A stretch of DNA of 64,000 bases from Aquaspirillum sp. LM1 (GCF_002002905.1 NZ_CP019509.1:2847001-2911000), one strand, 5' to 3'. Counted from the stretch's first letter, positions 46,507 to 55,990 are shown. Notes: generated from the sequence alone by a model not told the origin. Made by a program: numbers and translations.

Positions 46507-46674
46507 CGCGTCTGTTCTGCTCAAGCTGGCAAACAAGATACAACAAAACACAAAATTTACCAATAATTTGTGTCATTTTGCCTGCCGGCCATTCATGGCA
46601 AAAAGCTGTTTTCAAAGTCAATTTCTGCTGTATCCCAATATTGCTCTGCACAAAAAGCGATACATAAAATTTCG

Positions 46675-46703
46675 TTGACAGAATTTATTGTGTCATTTCT
46701 AAT
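46675..46703 (+). promoter_or_regulatory. Sigma-70 promoter of the liv operon
   Basis: TTGACA (46675-46680), a 17-base spacer and TCTAAT (46698-46703; five of six bases match) in a long AT-rich stretch. The start point would be near 46710. The gap 46446-46829 otherwise holds a near-palindrome around 46547-46573 and the shared operator at 46722. Confidence 0.8.
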
Positions 46704-46721
46704 GTACGTAACACATTACAC

Positions 46722-46733
46722 AATACAGAATAT
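46722..46733 (+). promoter_or_regulatory. Shared 12-mer, candidate IclR operator for liv
   Basis: AATACAGAATAT occurs here and, on the other strand, at 45586-45597 between paaY and iclR. It lies just downstream of the predicted start point, a position suited to repression. Confidence 0.5.
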
Positions 46734-46788
46734 CGGGCGGCCCACGCTGACCCGACCCCGTGTTCATCATCCACCAGAGGAGGCCAGG

Positions 46789-46833
46789 ATGACTCACTTT
46801 CACACCATGCCCACACCGGCAGGGAGGGCATGA
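46789..46833 (+). CDS. Possible 14-codon leader peptide before livH
   Basis: A short frame (MTHFHTMPTPAGRA) has a strong ribosome-binding site (AGAGGAGGCC) and ends in a TGA that overlaps the livH start region. It could couple translation to livH or be the remnant of a lost upstream gene, such as a substrate-binding protein. Confidence 0.4.
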   Translation: MTHFHTMPTPAGRA

Positions 46834-47708
46834 TGCTGGCGCAGCTGCTGCAATTCCTGTTTTCCGGCCTGACGGTGGGGGCCACCTACGCGCTGGCGGC
46901 GCTGGGGTTCACCCTGATTTACAACGCCAGCCATGTGATCAACTTTGCCCAGGGTGAATTCATCATGCTGGGTGGCATGCTGGCGGTGATGTTTGTCCAG
47001 CTGGGCCTGCCTTTGCCGCTGGCCTTGCTGCTGGCCATCGTGCTGCCGGCGCTGGTGGGCATTCTGGTGGAAAAGCTCGCCATCGAGCCGGTGAAGGGTG
47101 CCGAAACCGTGTCGCTGATCATCATCACCATTGGTGCATCGCTGGTGATTCGTGGCCTGGTGCAGGTGTGGCTGGGCAAGGGCGCGCACAGCCTGCCGGC
47201 GTTTTCTGGTGACACGCCTATTGTGCTGCTGGGGGCCACGCTGATGCCGCAAAGCCTGTGGGTGCTTGGGGTCACCGCCGTGGTGGTGGCGCTGCTGTGG
47301 TATTTCTTCAAGTTCACCCTGCTGGGCAAGGCCATGCTGGCCACCTCGTACAACAGTCTGGCTGCCGAGCTGGTGGGGATTCACACCGGCAAGGTGCTGT
47401 TCATCAGCTTTGCCCTGTCGGCAGCGCTGGGTGCGCTGGGCGGGGTGCTGGTCACCCCCATCACCCTAACTTCTTACGACGTGGGCATCATGCTCGGCCT
47501 GAAAGGCTTTGTCGCCGCCGTGGTGGGCGGGCTGGGCAATGGCCTGGGGGCGGTGCTGGGCGGCTTGCTGGTGGGGCTGCTGGAAGCCTTGGGCGCGGGC
47601 TATGTGTCATCAGCCTACAAGGACGCCATCCCGTTTGGCCTGATTCTGTTCATCCTGTTTTTCATGCCTCAGGGGCTGTTTGGCGCCCGAACCACGGAGC
47701 GGGTGTAA
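46833..47708 (+). CDS. livH: Branched-chain amino-acid-type ABC permease LivH
   Basis: 291-residue polytopic permease. The LivH hallmark ALGFTLIYNASHVINFAQGEF is near the N-terminus. Of two adjacent ATGs (46830, 46833) I prefer the second because GGGAGG then has a five-base spacing. It pairs with LivM. The true substrate is open, because no binding protein is encoded nearby. Confidence 0.92.
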   Translation: MLAQLLQFLFSGLTVGATYALAALGFTLIYNASHVINFAQGEFIMLGGMLAVMFVQLGLPLPLALLLAIVLPALVGILVEKLAIEPVKGAETVSLIIITIGASLVIRGLVQVWLGKGAHSLPAFSGDTPIVLLGATLMPQSLWVLGVTAVVVALLWYFFKFTLLGKAMLATSYNSLAAELVGIHTGKVLFISFALSAALGALGGVLVTPITLTSYDVGIMLGLKGFVAAVVGGLGNGLGAVLGGLLVGLLEALGAGYVSSAYKDAIPFGLILFILFFMPQGLFGARTTERV

Positions 47709-47710
47709 CC

Positions 47711-48658
47711 ATGCAAGCACGTACTCAAGCTTCCCGCTCCCATCTGGGCCTGATTCTGCTGATTGCCGGCCTGGCCGTCTTGCCCTGGCTGCTGCCCAAC
47801 AGCTTTTACCTTGATCTGGTCATCCGCATGGCGATCAACGCCATTATCGTGCTCGGGCTTAACCTGTTGATTGGCTTTGCCGGGCAAATCAGCCTGGGCC
47901 ATGCCGGTTTTCTGGGCATTGGCGCGTATGCCTCGGCGGTGCTGCCCAGCCACTTTGGCTGGCATCCGTTGCTGGCCATGCTGGCTGGCATGCTGATCAC
48001 CGGCGCGCTGGCCGGGCTGGTGGCGCGGCCGATTTTCCGGCTGAAGGGCCATTACCTGGCGATGGCCACCCTCGGGCTGGGCATCATCATCAATATTGCC
48101 GTGCGCAACGAAGCACAGTGGACTGGCGGCCCGGATGGCATGCCGGTGCCGGTGTTCGAGCTGTTTGGCTTTGCTCTGTCGGGTGACCGCAGCTGGTACT
48201 GGGTGGTGGCGGTGTTGCTGGTGGCCAGTGTGTGGATGTCACAAAACCTGATGGACTCCCCTTTTGGCCGCGCCCTGCGCGCGCTGCATGGCTCGGAAGT
48301 GGCGTCGCGCGGGGTGGGGGTGGACGTGGTGCGCTACAAGGTGGCCATTTTTGTCCTGTCAGCGATGTTTGCCAGCCTGATGGGCAGCATCACCGCGCAT
48401 TACGTCGGCTTTGTCACCCCCAATCTGGCTGATTTTTTCCATTCGATCGAGCTGGTCACCATGGTGGTGATTGGCGGCATGGCGTCGGTGTATGGCTCGC
48501 TGATCGGTGCCATGCTGCTGACCGCGCTGCCCCAGCTGCTGGCCACGTTTGAAGGCTGGGAAACCGTGGCGTTTGGCAGCATCCTGATGTTGTGCATGAT
48601 TTTCATGCCCAAAGGGCTGGTGCCCACGCTGGCCGCCAAATTTGGCAAGGGGGGATGA
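47711..48658 (+). CDS. livM: Branched-chain amino-acid-type ABC permease LivM
   Basis: 315-residue permease from ATG at 47711, two bases after livH. The segment LNLLIGFAGQISLGHAGFLGIGAYASA is the LivM hallmark, and GMASVYGSLIGAMLLTALPQLL is the conserved coupling region. A longer frame from 47258 overlaps livH and is not used. The stop nearly touches the livG start. Confidence 0.93.
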   Translation: MQARTQASRSHLGLILLIAGLAVLPWLLPNSFYLDLVIRMAINAIIVLGLNLLIGFAGQISLGHAGFLGIGAYASAVLPSHFGWHPLLAMLAGMLITGALAGLVARPIFRLKGHYLAMATLGLGIIINIAVRNEAQWTGGPDGMPVPVFELFGFALSGDRSWYWVVAVLLVASVWMSQNLMDSPFGRALRALHGSEVASRGVGVDVVRYKVAIFVLSAMFASLMGSITAHYVGFVTPNLADFFHSIELVTMVVIGGMASVYGSLIGAMLLTALPQLLATFEGWETVAFGSILMLCMIFMPKGLVPTLAAKFGKGG

Positions 48659-48659
48659 G

Positions 48660-49421
48660 ATGGCTTTACTTGATGTCAGCCACCTGTCGATTCAATTTGG
48701 CGGGGTCAAGGCGGTGCAGGATGTCAGTTTCAGTATTGACGCCGGGATTGTCTACGCGGTGATTGGCCCAAACGGGGCCGGCAAGACCACGCTGTTCAAT
48801 CTGATTACCGGGATCTACACCCCCACCCAGGGTGAAATTCGCCTGAATGGCGAGCCGATTCATGGCCTGGCCCCCGACACCCTGGCCCGGCGCGGCATGG
48901 CGCGCACCTTCCAGAACCTGCAGATCTGCATGAATATGCTCGCCATCGAAAACGTGATGGTCGGTGCCCACCTGCAGCTTGACCGCAATCTGTTCAAGGC
49001 CGCCGTGCGCTGGCCGGCGCTGGCCCGGCGCGACCATCAGCTGCGTGAACAGGCGGCGGAGTGGATGCGCTTTGTCGGTCTGGACGCCTATCTGGATGCC
49101 CGCGCCGACAGCATGCCCTACGGCGCGCTCAAGCGCCTGGAAATTGCCCGGGCACTGGCCATGCAGCCCAAGCTGATTTTTCTGGATGAACCCGCCGCCG
49201 GGCTGAACCCGAAAGAAACCCAGGAGGTGGATGCGCTGGTGCGCAAGGTGGCCGACGCCGGGGTGACCGTGGTGCTGGTGGAGCACGACATGAAGATGGT
49301 GATGAATCTGTCCGACCGGATTCTGGTGCTCGACTACGGCAAAAAACTGGCCGAAGGCGATCGTGACGCCATCCGCAGCAACCCGGAGGTGATTGCCGCC
49401 TACCTGGGTGCCCACGCCTGA
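48660..49421 (+). CDS. livG: ABC transporter ATPase LivG
   Basis: 253 residues from ATG at 48660, with GGGGATGAG directly upstream. Walker A is GPNGAGKTT; the signature position reads MPYGALKRLEIARAL, the variant usual for LivG; Walker B is LIFLDEPAAGLNP; and the switch histidine is in LVEHDMKMVM. It would dimerise with the LivF part of the next gene. Confidence 0.94.
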   Translation: MALLDVSHLSIQFGGVKAVQDVSFSIDAGIVYAVIGPNGAGKTTLFNLITGIYTPTQGEIRLNGEPIHGLAPDTLARRGMARTFQNLQICMNMLAIENVMVGAHLQLDRNLFKAAVRWPALARRDHQLREQAAEWMRFVGLDAYLDARADSMPYGALKRLEIARALAMQPKLIFLDEPAAGLNPKETQEVDALVRKVADAGVTVVLVEHDMKMVMNLSDRILVLDYGKKLAEGDRDAIRSNPEVIAAYLGAHA

Positions 49422-49436
49422 CGCAGAGGACTGTTC

Positions 49437-50741
49437 ATGCACGCATTGCACATTATTCAGGACGAACACCGCAATCTGTGGCGCATCGCCCTGACCCTGG
49501 AGCAGGTGATTGACGACCTGCACGGCTCGCCGCGCAGCGAGCTGGCGTTTTTTTACGCGGTGTTTGATTACTTCGACCAGTTTGTCGATCAGGCTCATCA
49601 CGCCAAGGAAGACCGCCATCTGTTCTGTCGGTTGCGCCAGCGCACCGAGCTGGCCAACGCCGCGCTCGACCAACTGGAAAGCGAGCACCGCCACGCCCCG
49701 GCGCGGCTGGCCAATCTGCGCCAGCTGCTGGCCGACTGCCTGCATGGCCAGGCCAGCCTGGACACGCTGACCACCGCGCTGCGCCAGTACACCAACGACC
49801 TGAAGGCGCATATCCGTACCGAAGAACAGCAGGTGTTTCCGCTAGCCAGCCAGTGGCTGACCGAACAGGACTGGGACGAGATTAACCAGGCCTTTCGCAG
49901 TCACCAGGATCCGCTGTTTGGCGATGAAGCCCGCGCCGAGTTTCGCGAGCTGTTCCACCGCGTGGCCAGCCTGGCCCCGGTGTCGGTGGGTCTGGGCGCG
50001 CACAGCGGCGGCGAACTGGCCGCCCCGGCGCAGGACTGGCTGCTGCAGGTAGAACAGATGGAAAGCGCCTATGGCCGGATTCAGGCGCTGAAAGGCATTT
50101 CGCTGAGCGTCCGTCGCGGCGAGACGGTTGCGCTGGTGGGGGCCAATGGCGCGGGCAAAACCACCTTCTTGCGCACCTTGTCCGGTGTGCATCCGCTACA
50201 AGGCGGCAAGATTGTGTTTGATGGCGAGGACATCTCGCGCCTGCGCGCCGACATGCGCATGCGTCGGGGCATCTGCCAAAGCCCGGAGGGGCGTCAGGTG
50301 TTTGGTCCGCTGAGCATCGAAGACAATCTGCGTCTGGGCGGCTACACCCAGCCCAAGCCGCAGGTGGCCAGCGACCTGGAGCGGATTTACAGCATGTTTC
50401 CCATCCTCAAGGAAAAACGTGCCCTGCCCGCCGGCACCTTGTCTGGCGGCCAGCAACAAATGCTGGCGATTGGCCGCGCGCTGATGGGCCGGCCCAAGCT
50501 GCTGTTGCTGGATGAGCCATCCATGGGTCTGGCGCCGCTGCTGGTGGAGGAGGTGTTCAACGTGGTGAAAAGCCTGAAAGCCCAGGGCATGACGCTGATT
50601 CTGGCCGAACAGAATGCGTTTTCGGCACTGGCGCTGGCAGATCGTGGCTATGTACTGGAAACCGGGCATATCACCCTGACCGGTAGCGGGCGTGAGCTGA
50701 TTGAAAACGAACAGGTGCGTGCGGCGTATCTGGGGATGTAG
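49437..50741 (+). CDS. livF: Hemerythrin-LivF fusion ATPase
   Basis: 434 residues, about 200 longer than normal LivF. Residues 1-180 form a hemerythrin (HHE) four-helix domain with all expected ligands: His11, His54-x3-Glu58, His84 and His125-x3-Glu129. Residues 203-434 are a complete LivF: Walker A GANGAGKT (235-242), LSGGQ (335-339), Walker B LLLLDEPSMG and the final EQVRAAYLG. There is no ATG at the usual LivF start, so the fusion seems real. A di-iron domain here could tie transport to oxygen, nitric oxide or iron state; that is inference. Confidence 0.9.
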   Translation: MHALHIIQDEHRNLWRIALTLEQVIDDLHGSPRSELAFFYAVFDYFDQFVDQAHHAKEDRHLFCRLRQRTELANAALDQLESEHRHAPARLANLRQLLADCLHGQASLDTLTTALRQYTNDLKAHIRTEEQQVFPLASQWLTEQDWDEINQAFRSHQDPLFGDEARAEFRELFHRVASLAPVSVGLGAHSGGELAAPAQDWLLQVEQMESAYGRIQALKGISLSVRRGETVALVGANGAGKTTFLRTLSGVHPLQGGKIVFDGEDISRLRADMRMRRGICQSPEGRQVFGPLSIEDNLRLGGYTQPKPQVASDLERIYSMFPILKEKRALPAGTLSGGQQQMLAIGRALMGRPKLLLLDEPSMGLAPLLVEEVFNVVKSLKAQGMTLILAEQNAFSALALADRGYVLETGHITLTGSGRELIENEQVRAAYLGM

Positions 50742-50915
50742 GCGGTGCGTCGCCCGGTTGGGCCGACGCATCCGGCAGCAGTCAAGCCAGACTAGTCGTC
50801 AGTCACGTTGAAACAAAGGGTTCATGTGAGCCAGTTTATGCCGGGCATCTTGGTTTAATTTCTGTTAAAACATAGCCTTAATTTGCCACAGCAAACTGTC
50901 TTCCGCACCCCACCG

Positions 50916-51050
50916 CGTCATTCCCGCACAGGCGGGAATCCAGGCGTGTCCACAGCGTACAGCGGGGTGAGCGCTCATCAGCGCTACCTGCGCCATGCCC
51001 ACCGCGCACGCTGTGGCGCGGTCTGGGTTCCCGCCTTCGCGGGAACGACA
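50916..51050. repeat. Inverted pair of dRS3-like repeats (REPIN-like)
   Basis: Two 45-base arms (50916-50960 and 51006-51050) are inverted copies, about three-quarters identical, each with a hairpin palindrome: ATTCCC-N8-GGGAAT at 50920-50939 and GTTCCC-N8-GGGAAC at 51027-51046. The gap 50742-51122 has no gene; short frames here are repeat artefacts. Confidence 0.7.
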
Positions 51051-51122
51051 CCTGAGGTGACACTCATGCCGAAAGCGCTCTAATCGCCTGTCAGTCGATT
51101 CAGATCATGGTGACTGGCTACT

Positions 51123-51235
51123 AGGGATACGCTGAAAAAATCGTCATTCCCGCGAAGGCGGGAATCCAGGTTATTGATTTTGCTAGGTTTTGATTTTGGC
51201 AAACACGATTTTTCTGAATAAATCAGCGCATCCCT
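51123..51235 (-). repeat. 113-bp MITE-like element, copy 2
   Basis: Inverted copy of 34397-34509, about 95% identical, same length, with ends AGGGATACGCTGA and TCAGCGCATCCCT. It holds an ATTCCC-N8-GGGAAT palindrome at 51146-51165. Its right end overlaps the stop codon of ubiB (51234-51236), so insertion has set the end of that gene. Flanking CTAG on both sides may be part of the ends or a target duplication. Confidence 0.85.
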
Positions 51236-52748
51236 AGCGCCACCACAGCAGCGCCAGGCCTCCGCCCAGCAGCAGCACCAGCACCGCCAGCAAGGCGTTC
51301 TGGCGTTTTTGTTCGCGCAGCAGGGTGATATAGCCCTGAATCAGCACGTCGCGGGTGTCGCTGGACAAGGCTTCGTTCAGCTTGCGCGGAATGGCCGGCA
51401 GCAGGCTGGCCCATTGCGGTGCTTCGTCGCGCAGGTTGCGCAGCAGGCCGCGCCAGCCAATCTGCTCGTTCATCCACTTCACCAGAAACGGCTTGGCGGT
51501 TTGCCACAGGTCGAGGTCGGGGTCGAGCTGGCGGCCCAGGCCTTCGATGTTCAGCAGGGTTTTTTGCAGCAGCACCAGCTGCGGCTGGATTTCCACATTG
51601 AAGCGCCGGCTGGTTTCAAACAGCCGCAGCAGCACATAGCCAAACGAGATTTCCGACAAGGGCCGGTCGAAAATCGGCTCGCACACCGTGCGTACCGCAG
51701 CCTCCAGCGCTTCCACCCGGGTGTCTTTCGGCACCCAGCCAGATTCGATATGGGCAATTGCCACCCGCTTGTAGTCGCGGTTGAAAAACGCCAGAAAATT
51801 CACTGCCAGATAATGCTTGTCGTAGTCGGTCAGGCTACCGACGATGCCAAAGTCCAGCGCGATATAGCGCCCGTCCGCCGCCACCAGAATATTGCCCGGA
51901 TGCATGTCGGCATGAAAAAACCCATGGCGAAACACCTGGGTAAAGAAAATTTCCACACCAAAGCGGCTAAGCTGTTTCAGATCCACGCCAGCCTCGCGCA
52001 GCCGGTCGATCTGCCCCACCGGAATGCCGTCCATCCACGCCAGGGTGAGCACGTCGCGGGTGGTGGTGTCCCAGAACACTTCCGGCACAATCAGCATGTC
52101 CGAGTCGGTAAAGTTGCGGCGCAGCTGCGAGGCATTGCCGGCTTCGTGCATCAGGTCGAGCTCATCGTGCAGATAGGTGTCGAACTCGGCCACCACTTCA
52201 CGCGGGCGCAGGCGCTTGCCGTCCACCAGCAGGCGCTCGACCCAGCCGGCCAGGGTACGCAGCAGCGCCAGATCCTGCTCGATCACCGGCAGGATGCCGG
52301 GGCGTAACACCTTGACCGCCACCTGGCGGCCATCGTGGCGACGCGCCTTGTGTACCTGCGCCACCGAGGCGCTGGCAATCGGCGTTTCATCAAACTCGGC
52401 AAACGCCTCATGCACCGAGCGGCCCAGGCTGGCCTCAATGACCGCGCGCGCCTGCGCACCGGGAAACGGTGCCACCCGGTCCTGCAACAGCGCCAGCTCG
52501 TCGGCGTATTCCGGCGGCAGCAGGTCGCGGCGGGTGGACAGCACCTGGCCAAACTTGACGAAAATCGGCCCCAGGCTTTCCAGCGCCAGCCGCACCCGAC
52601 GTGGCAGCGGTTCGGACACATCGCGCGGCAAGGGCAGCAGGCGCAACAGCAGATGAATCACCCGCAGGCGGGAATGGTTGACGAAAAACTCGTCCAGTCC
52701 ATAACGGTGCAGGGTACGAAAAATGGTGCTGAAACGGGACAGTCGCAT
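51234..52748 (-). CDS. ubiB: Ubiquinone biosynthesis kinase-like protein UbiB
   Basis: ABC1/ADCK-type atypical kinase of 504 residues, an ATPase that supports ubiquinone synthesis. The family KxGQ-type motif is [16 protein letters not shown], followed by [10 protein letters not shown], and the HADMHPGN and DFGIVG catalytic motifs are intact. A C-terminal hydrophobic segment ends in LLWWR. The TAG stop lies in the end of the repeat at 51123-51235, so the last residues may differ from relatives. It is the third gene of ubiE-ubiJ-ubiB. Confidence 0.94.
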   Translation of the reverse strand: MRLSRFSTIFRTLHRYGLDEFFVNHSRLRVIHLLLRLLPLPRDVSEPLPRRVRLALESLGPIFVKFGQVLSTRRDLLPPEYADELALLQDRVAPFPGAQARAVIEASLGRSVHEAFAEFDETPIASASVAQVHKARRHDGRQVAVKVLRPGILPVIEQDLALLRTLAGWVERLLVDGKRLRPREVVAEFDTYLHDELDLMHEAGNASQLRRNFTDSDMLIVPEVFWDTTTRDVLTLAWMDGIPVGQIDRLREAGVDLKQLSRFGVEIFFTQVFRHGFFHADMHPGNILVAADGRYIALDFGIVGSLTDYDKHYLAVNFLAFFNRDYKRVAIAHIESGWVPKDTRVEALEAAVRTVCEPIFDRPLSEISFGYVLLRLFETSRRFNVEIQPQLVLLQKTLLNIEGLGRQLDPDLDLWQTAKPFLVKWMNEQIGWRGLLRNLRDEAPQWASLLPAIPRKLNEALSSDTRDVLIQGYITLLREQKRQNALLAVLVLLLGGGLALLWWR

Positions 52749-52793
52749 GGTGTGGGGCTCTCGCCGGCCAATGGCCGGCGGAAAAAGGCAGGG

Positions 52794-53393
52794 TCAGTCG
52801 GGGTGTGCCGGCGCAGGCAGGCGCGGGGCCAGTGCGGCTTCCAGCCGGGCCAGACGCTTGTCGGCCCGCGCCACATCGTCGCGCAAGTGGTCTACCTGGC
52901 TGTGCCAGGCGTCCACCTGGGCATGCTTGCACAGCAACGGGGTTTCTTCTTTCAGGTGCTCGGCGTAGGCGCTGGCCAGCCGCCAGGCCACTTCGCCCTT
53001 GATGCCCAGCGCGCCGCGCACCCAGCGTTCGGCCCGATAGGCCGCCACATCGCCCACCAGCCGCGACAGGTCTTCCACCGCGTCCCAGCGCAGGTCGGCC
53101 AGAATGCGCGCCAGCGCCAGGCCCAACTCGTCATCACCGCTGAGCCGCACATCGCCGGCCCCTGGCGTGCCGCCGGTGGCGCGCTTGATCAGCGCCGACG
53201 ACGACAACTGCACGGTGGCTTCCGGTTCGCCGTCGGTTTGCCCGGCGTAACCATCGCCCAGAATCACTGCGGTGACCCGCAGCGGTGGCAGCTCGACACG
53301 GATGCGCCGGCCAGCATGCTCGGCCAGACGCAGGCGGAGGGCTTCCTGCTGGGCCAGCAGGTGGTTGAGTACGGCAAGTTGCGGGCGGTTCAT
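52794..53393 (-). CDS. ubiJ: Ubiquinone biosynthesis accessory factor UbiJ
   Basis: 199 residues with an N-terminal SCP2 lipid-binding domain (LPPLRVTAVILGDG..., then VRLSGDDELGLALARILADLRWDAVEDLSRLVGD) and a C-terminal helical region. UbiJ binds the hydrophobic intermediates of the ubiquinone-synthesis complex. It sits between ubiE and ubiB, the standard order. Confidence 0.9.
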   Translation of the reverse strand: MNRPQLAVLNHLLAQQEALRLRLAEHAGRRIRVELPPLRVTAVILGDGYAGQTDGEPEATVQLSSSALIKRATGGTPGAGDVRLSGDDELGLALARILADLRWDAVEDLSRLVGDVAAYRAERWVRGALGIKGEVAWRLASAYAEHLKEETPLLCKHAQVDAWHSQVDHLRDDVARADKRLARLEAALAPRLPAPAHPD

Positions 53394-53586
53394 GCGGATT
53401 TTCCTCGTGACAACACCATTGGCCCGGCATGGCTGCCATGCCGGCGGACACAGCAGACAATTTTTTCCGTGCAGCCTAGCGCGGTGCCCAATTAGGCCGT
53501 ATTACGGCCCTGGCCAAGCCCGCCGCAGACAAGTACAGGCGAGTACGGCGGACACCATCAGGCCAGACGTGTTGGGTGAACAGCGC

Positions 53587-54321
53587 TTAAAACTTCCAGC
53601 CCTTGTGCAACGCCACCACCCCCGCGCTGAGGTTATGGTAGTCCACCTTGCCAAAACCCACCTCCAGCATCAGCTGTTTCAGGGTTTCCTGGTCCGGGTG
53701 CATGCGGATGGATTCGGCCAGATAGCGGTAGCTGTCGGCGTCGTCGGCCACCAGCTTGCCCATCAGCGGCAAGGCCTTGAACGAGTACAGATCATACGCC
53801 GGCTTGAGCGGGCCCCACACCTGGGAAAACTCCAGCACCAGCAGTTTGCCGCCCGGCTTGAGCACGCGCAGCATTTCTGCCAGCGCCAGGTCTTTGTGGG
53901 TCATGTTGCGCAGGCCAAACGCCACCGACACCAGATCAAAGTAATTGTCCGGAAACGGCAACTTCTCGGCGTCGGCCAGTGCCACCGGCAGCAGCACGCC
54001 TTCGTCGGCCAGACGGTCGCGGCCCACGGTCAGCATCGAGCTATTGATGTCGGTCAGCCACACTTCACCACTGCGCCCCACCCGCTTGGCCCAGCCACGC
54101 GCCAGGTCGCCGGTGCCACCGGCGATGTCCAGCACTTTCTGGCCGGCGCGCACGCCGGCGGTGTCCAGGGTGAAACGCTTCCACAGCCGGTGCATGCCAG
54201 CAGACATGAAATCGTTCATCACGTCGTATTTATTGGCCACCGAGTGAAACACCTCGGCCACCTTGCCGGCTTTTTGTGCGGCGTCAACGGTTTTGAAACC
54301 AAAATGGGTGTGTTGTTCCAT
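53587..54321 (-). CDS. ubiE: Demethylmenaquinone/demethylubiquinone C-methyltransferase
   Basis: 244-residue SAM-dependent methyltransferase of quinone synthesis. It has [31 protein letters not shown] at the N-terminus (shortened motif [13 protein letters not shown]), the SAM loop [12 protein letters not shown] and the family signature [24 protein letters not shown]. First of the ubi trio, separated from ubiJ by 193 bases that hold no clear gene. Confidence 0.96.
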   Translation of the reverse strand: MEQHTHFGFKTVDAAQKAGKVAEVFHSVANKYDVMNDFMSAGMHRLWKRFTLDTAGVRAGQKVLDIAGGTGDLARGWAKRVGRSGEVWLTDINSSMLTVGRDRLADEGVLLPVALADAEKLPFPDNYFDLVSVAFGLRNMTHKDLALAEMLRVLKPGGKLLVLEFSQVWGPLKPAYDLYSFKALPLMGKLVADDADSYRYLAESIRMHPDQETLKQLMLEVGFGKVDYHNLSAGVVALHKGWKF

Positions 54322-54392
54322 GCCTGTGTATCCGGTTGTGGCCAGAGAGCTGGCCGGAAATCATCAATAAGGGTGCGCGCGGCACCACGCCA

Positions 54393-54776
54393 TCAGCTGG
54401 CTACGGGGTCGCGGCTGGCACCGGCGGCGGCCAGCCGGGCCAGATAGTCCGCCCAGCGCTGGTCGTGCTCCTGACCCAGCTGGTACAGATAATCCCAACT
54501 GTACAGCCCGGAATCGTGACCATCGGAAAACACCAGCTTGACCGCATAGTGCCCCACCGGTTCGATGCTGACGATGTTCACCGCGCGCTTGCCGGTTTGC
54601 AGCACTTCCTGCCCCGGTCCATGACCGCGCACCGACGCCGACGGCGAGCACACCCGCAGGTACTCGCATGGCAGGGAAAACTGCGCGCCATCGTCAAATT
54701 GCAGTTCCAGCACACGCGACTGCTGATGCAGGCGAATTTCACTCGGAATCGGGGTATTGGCGTTCAGGCCGCTCAT
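54393..54776 (-). CDS. DUF971 protein (GBBH-like N-terminal domain)
   Basis: 127 residues matching the DUF971/gamma-butyrobetaine hydroxylase N-terminal domain: RVLELQFDDGAQFSLPCEYLRVCSPSA, then VGHYAVKLVFSDGHDSGLYSWDYL. Members are small metal-binding or scaffold proteins of unclear role. It often lies next to ubiE in betaproteobacteria, as here. Confidence 0.88.
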   Translation of the reverse strand: MSGLNANTPIPSEIRLHQQSRVLELQFDDGAQFSLPCEYLRVCSPSASVRGHGPGQEVLQTGKRAVNIVSIEPVGHYAVKLVFSDGHDSGLYSWDYLYQLGQEHDQRWADYLARLAAAGASRDPVAS

Positions 54777-54814
54777 GGTGTGTTCTCCTGCCGGACAGGC
54801 CGGGCGGAATGGGG

Positions 54815-55843
54815 TCAGGCGCTGGCTGCCTTTTCCAGCAGCATGGCGTCTCCGTAACTGAAAAAGCGGTATTGCCCGGCAATGGCATGCTGGTAGGCGG
54901 CGCGAATCGGCTGCAGGCCGGCAAATGCCGACACCAGCATCATCAGGGTGGATTTGGGCAGGTGAAAATTGGTCAGCAGCCGGTCCACCACGCGGAAACG
55001 ATAACCGGGGGTGATGAAGATGTCGGTTTCCCCCTGGCCAGCCAGCAGGCTGCCGCTGCGCGCGGCGGATTCCAGCGCGCGCAGGCTGGTGGTGCCCACT
55101 GCCGTCACCTGCCGGCCCTGGGCATGGGCACGGGCAATGGCGGCCACGGTGTCGTCGGGCACATGGTAAATCTCGCTGTGCATGCGGTGCTCGGCGATAT
55201 TGTCCACCCGCACCGGCTGAAAGGTGCCCGCCCCCACATGCAGGGTGACAAACGCCAGTTCCACGCCATGGCCGCGCAGCGCATCGAGCTGGGCGTCGGT
55301 AAAGTGCAGGCCAGCAGTGGGGGCCGCCACTGCGCCCTGATGGCGGGCATACACGGTCTGATAGCGTTCGTCGTCCGGCGCATCCGGGGTGCGGGTGATA
55401 TACGGCGGCAGCGGTAGCTTGCCGGAGGCGTCGAGAATATCCAGCACCGGCGTGTCGCCGCTAAAGCGCAGACGGAACAGTTCATTCTGCCGTTCGACCA
55501 TCTCAGCTTCCCAGCGGCCTTCCAGCAGCAGCCGGCTGCCCGGCTTGGGCGACTTGCTGGCGCGCACATGGGCCAGCACCTGCTGGCTGTCCAGCACCCG
55601 CTCCACCAGCACTTCCACCTGGCCACCGCTGAGTTTCTGACCAAACAGGCGGGCCTTAAGCACGCGAGTGTCGTTGAATACCAGCACATCGCCAGCACGC
55701 AGATAGTGAATCAGCTGGCTGAAGTGGTCATCGTGACAGTTCAGGCCATCCACATGCAGCAGGCGGCTGTTGCCGCGCACTTCGGGCGGAAACTGGGCGA
55801 TCAACGCCTCGGGCAGTTCAAAATCAAAATCGGACAGTTGCAT
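54815..55843 (-). CDS. queA: S-adenosylmethionine:tRNA ribosyltransferase-isomerase
   Basis: 342 residues; makes epoxyqueuosine from preQ1 in tRNA. The start is [19 protein letters not shown] at 55843; longer frames reach over aroQ and are not used. Motifs include [24 protein letters not shown], and [11 protein letters not shown]. It is divergent from aroQ over 147 bases. Confidence 0.96.
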   Translation of the reverse strand: MQLSDFDFELPEALIAQFPPEVRGNSRLLHVDGLNCHDDHFSQLIHYLRAGDVLVFNDTRVLKARLFGQKLSGGQVEVLVERVLDSQQVLAHVRASKSPKPGSRLLLEGRWEAEMVERQNELFRLRFSGDTPVLDILDASGKLPLPPYITRTPDAPDDERYQTVYARHQGAVAAPTAGLHFTDAQLDALRGHGVELAFVTLHVGAGTFQPVRVDNIAEHRMHSEIYHVPDDTVAAIARAHAQGRQVTAVGTTSLRALESAARSGSLLAGQGETDIFITPGYRFRVVDRLLTNFHLPKSTLMMLVSAFAGLQPIRAAYQHAIAGQYRFFSYGDAMLLEKAASA

Positions 55844-55990
55844 GAAAAAGACAGTCGGGCACAATGCCGGCCAGTATACCAGTTCGGCGCAAAGGCGCGG
55901 GGCCGGCAACCGGCAAACCCCATGCAAACAAATGTTTGAATCCCGGGAAAAGCTGGACTTTCTGCGGCCAATTGCGGCAAACTCGCGGCC

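Noticed and set aside
50883-51083. A 66-codon frame across the repeat cluster
   Set aside because: The RHSRTGGNPG and VPAFAGTT strings are the usual translation of dRS3-like repeats, not a protein.
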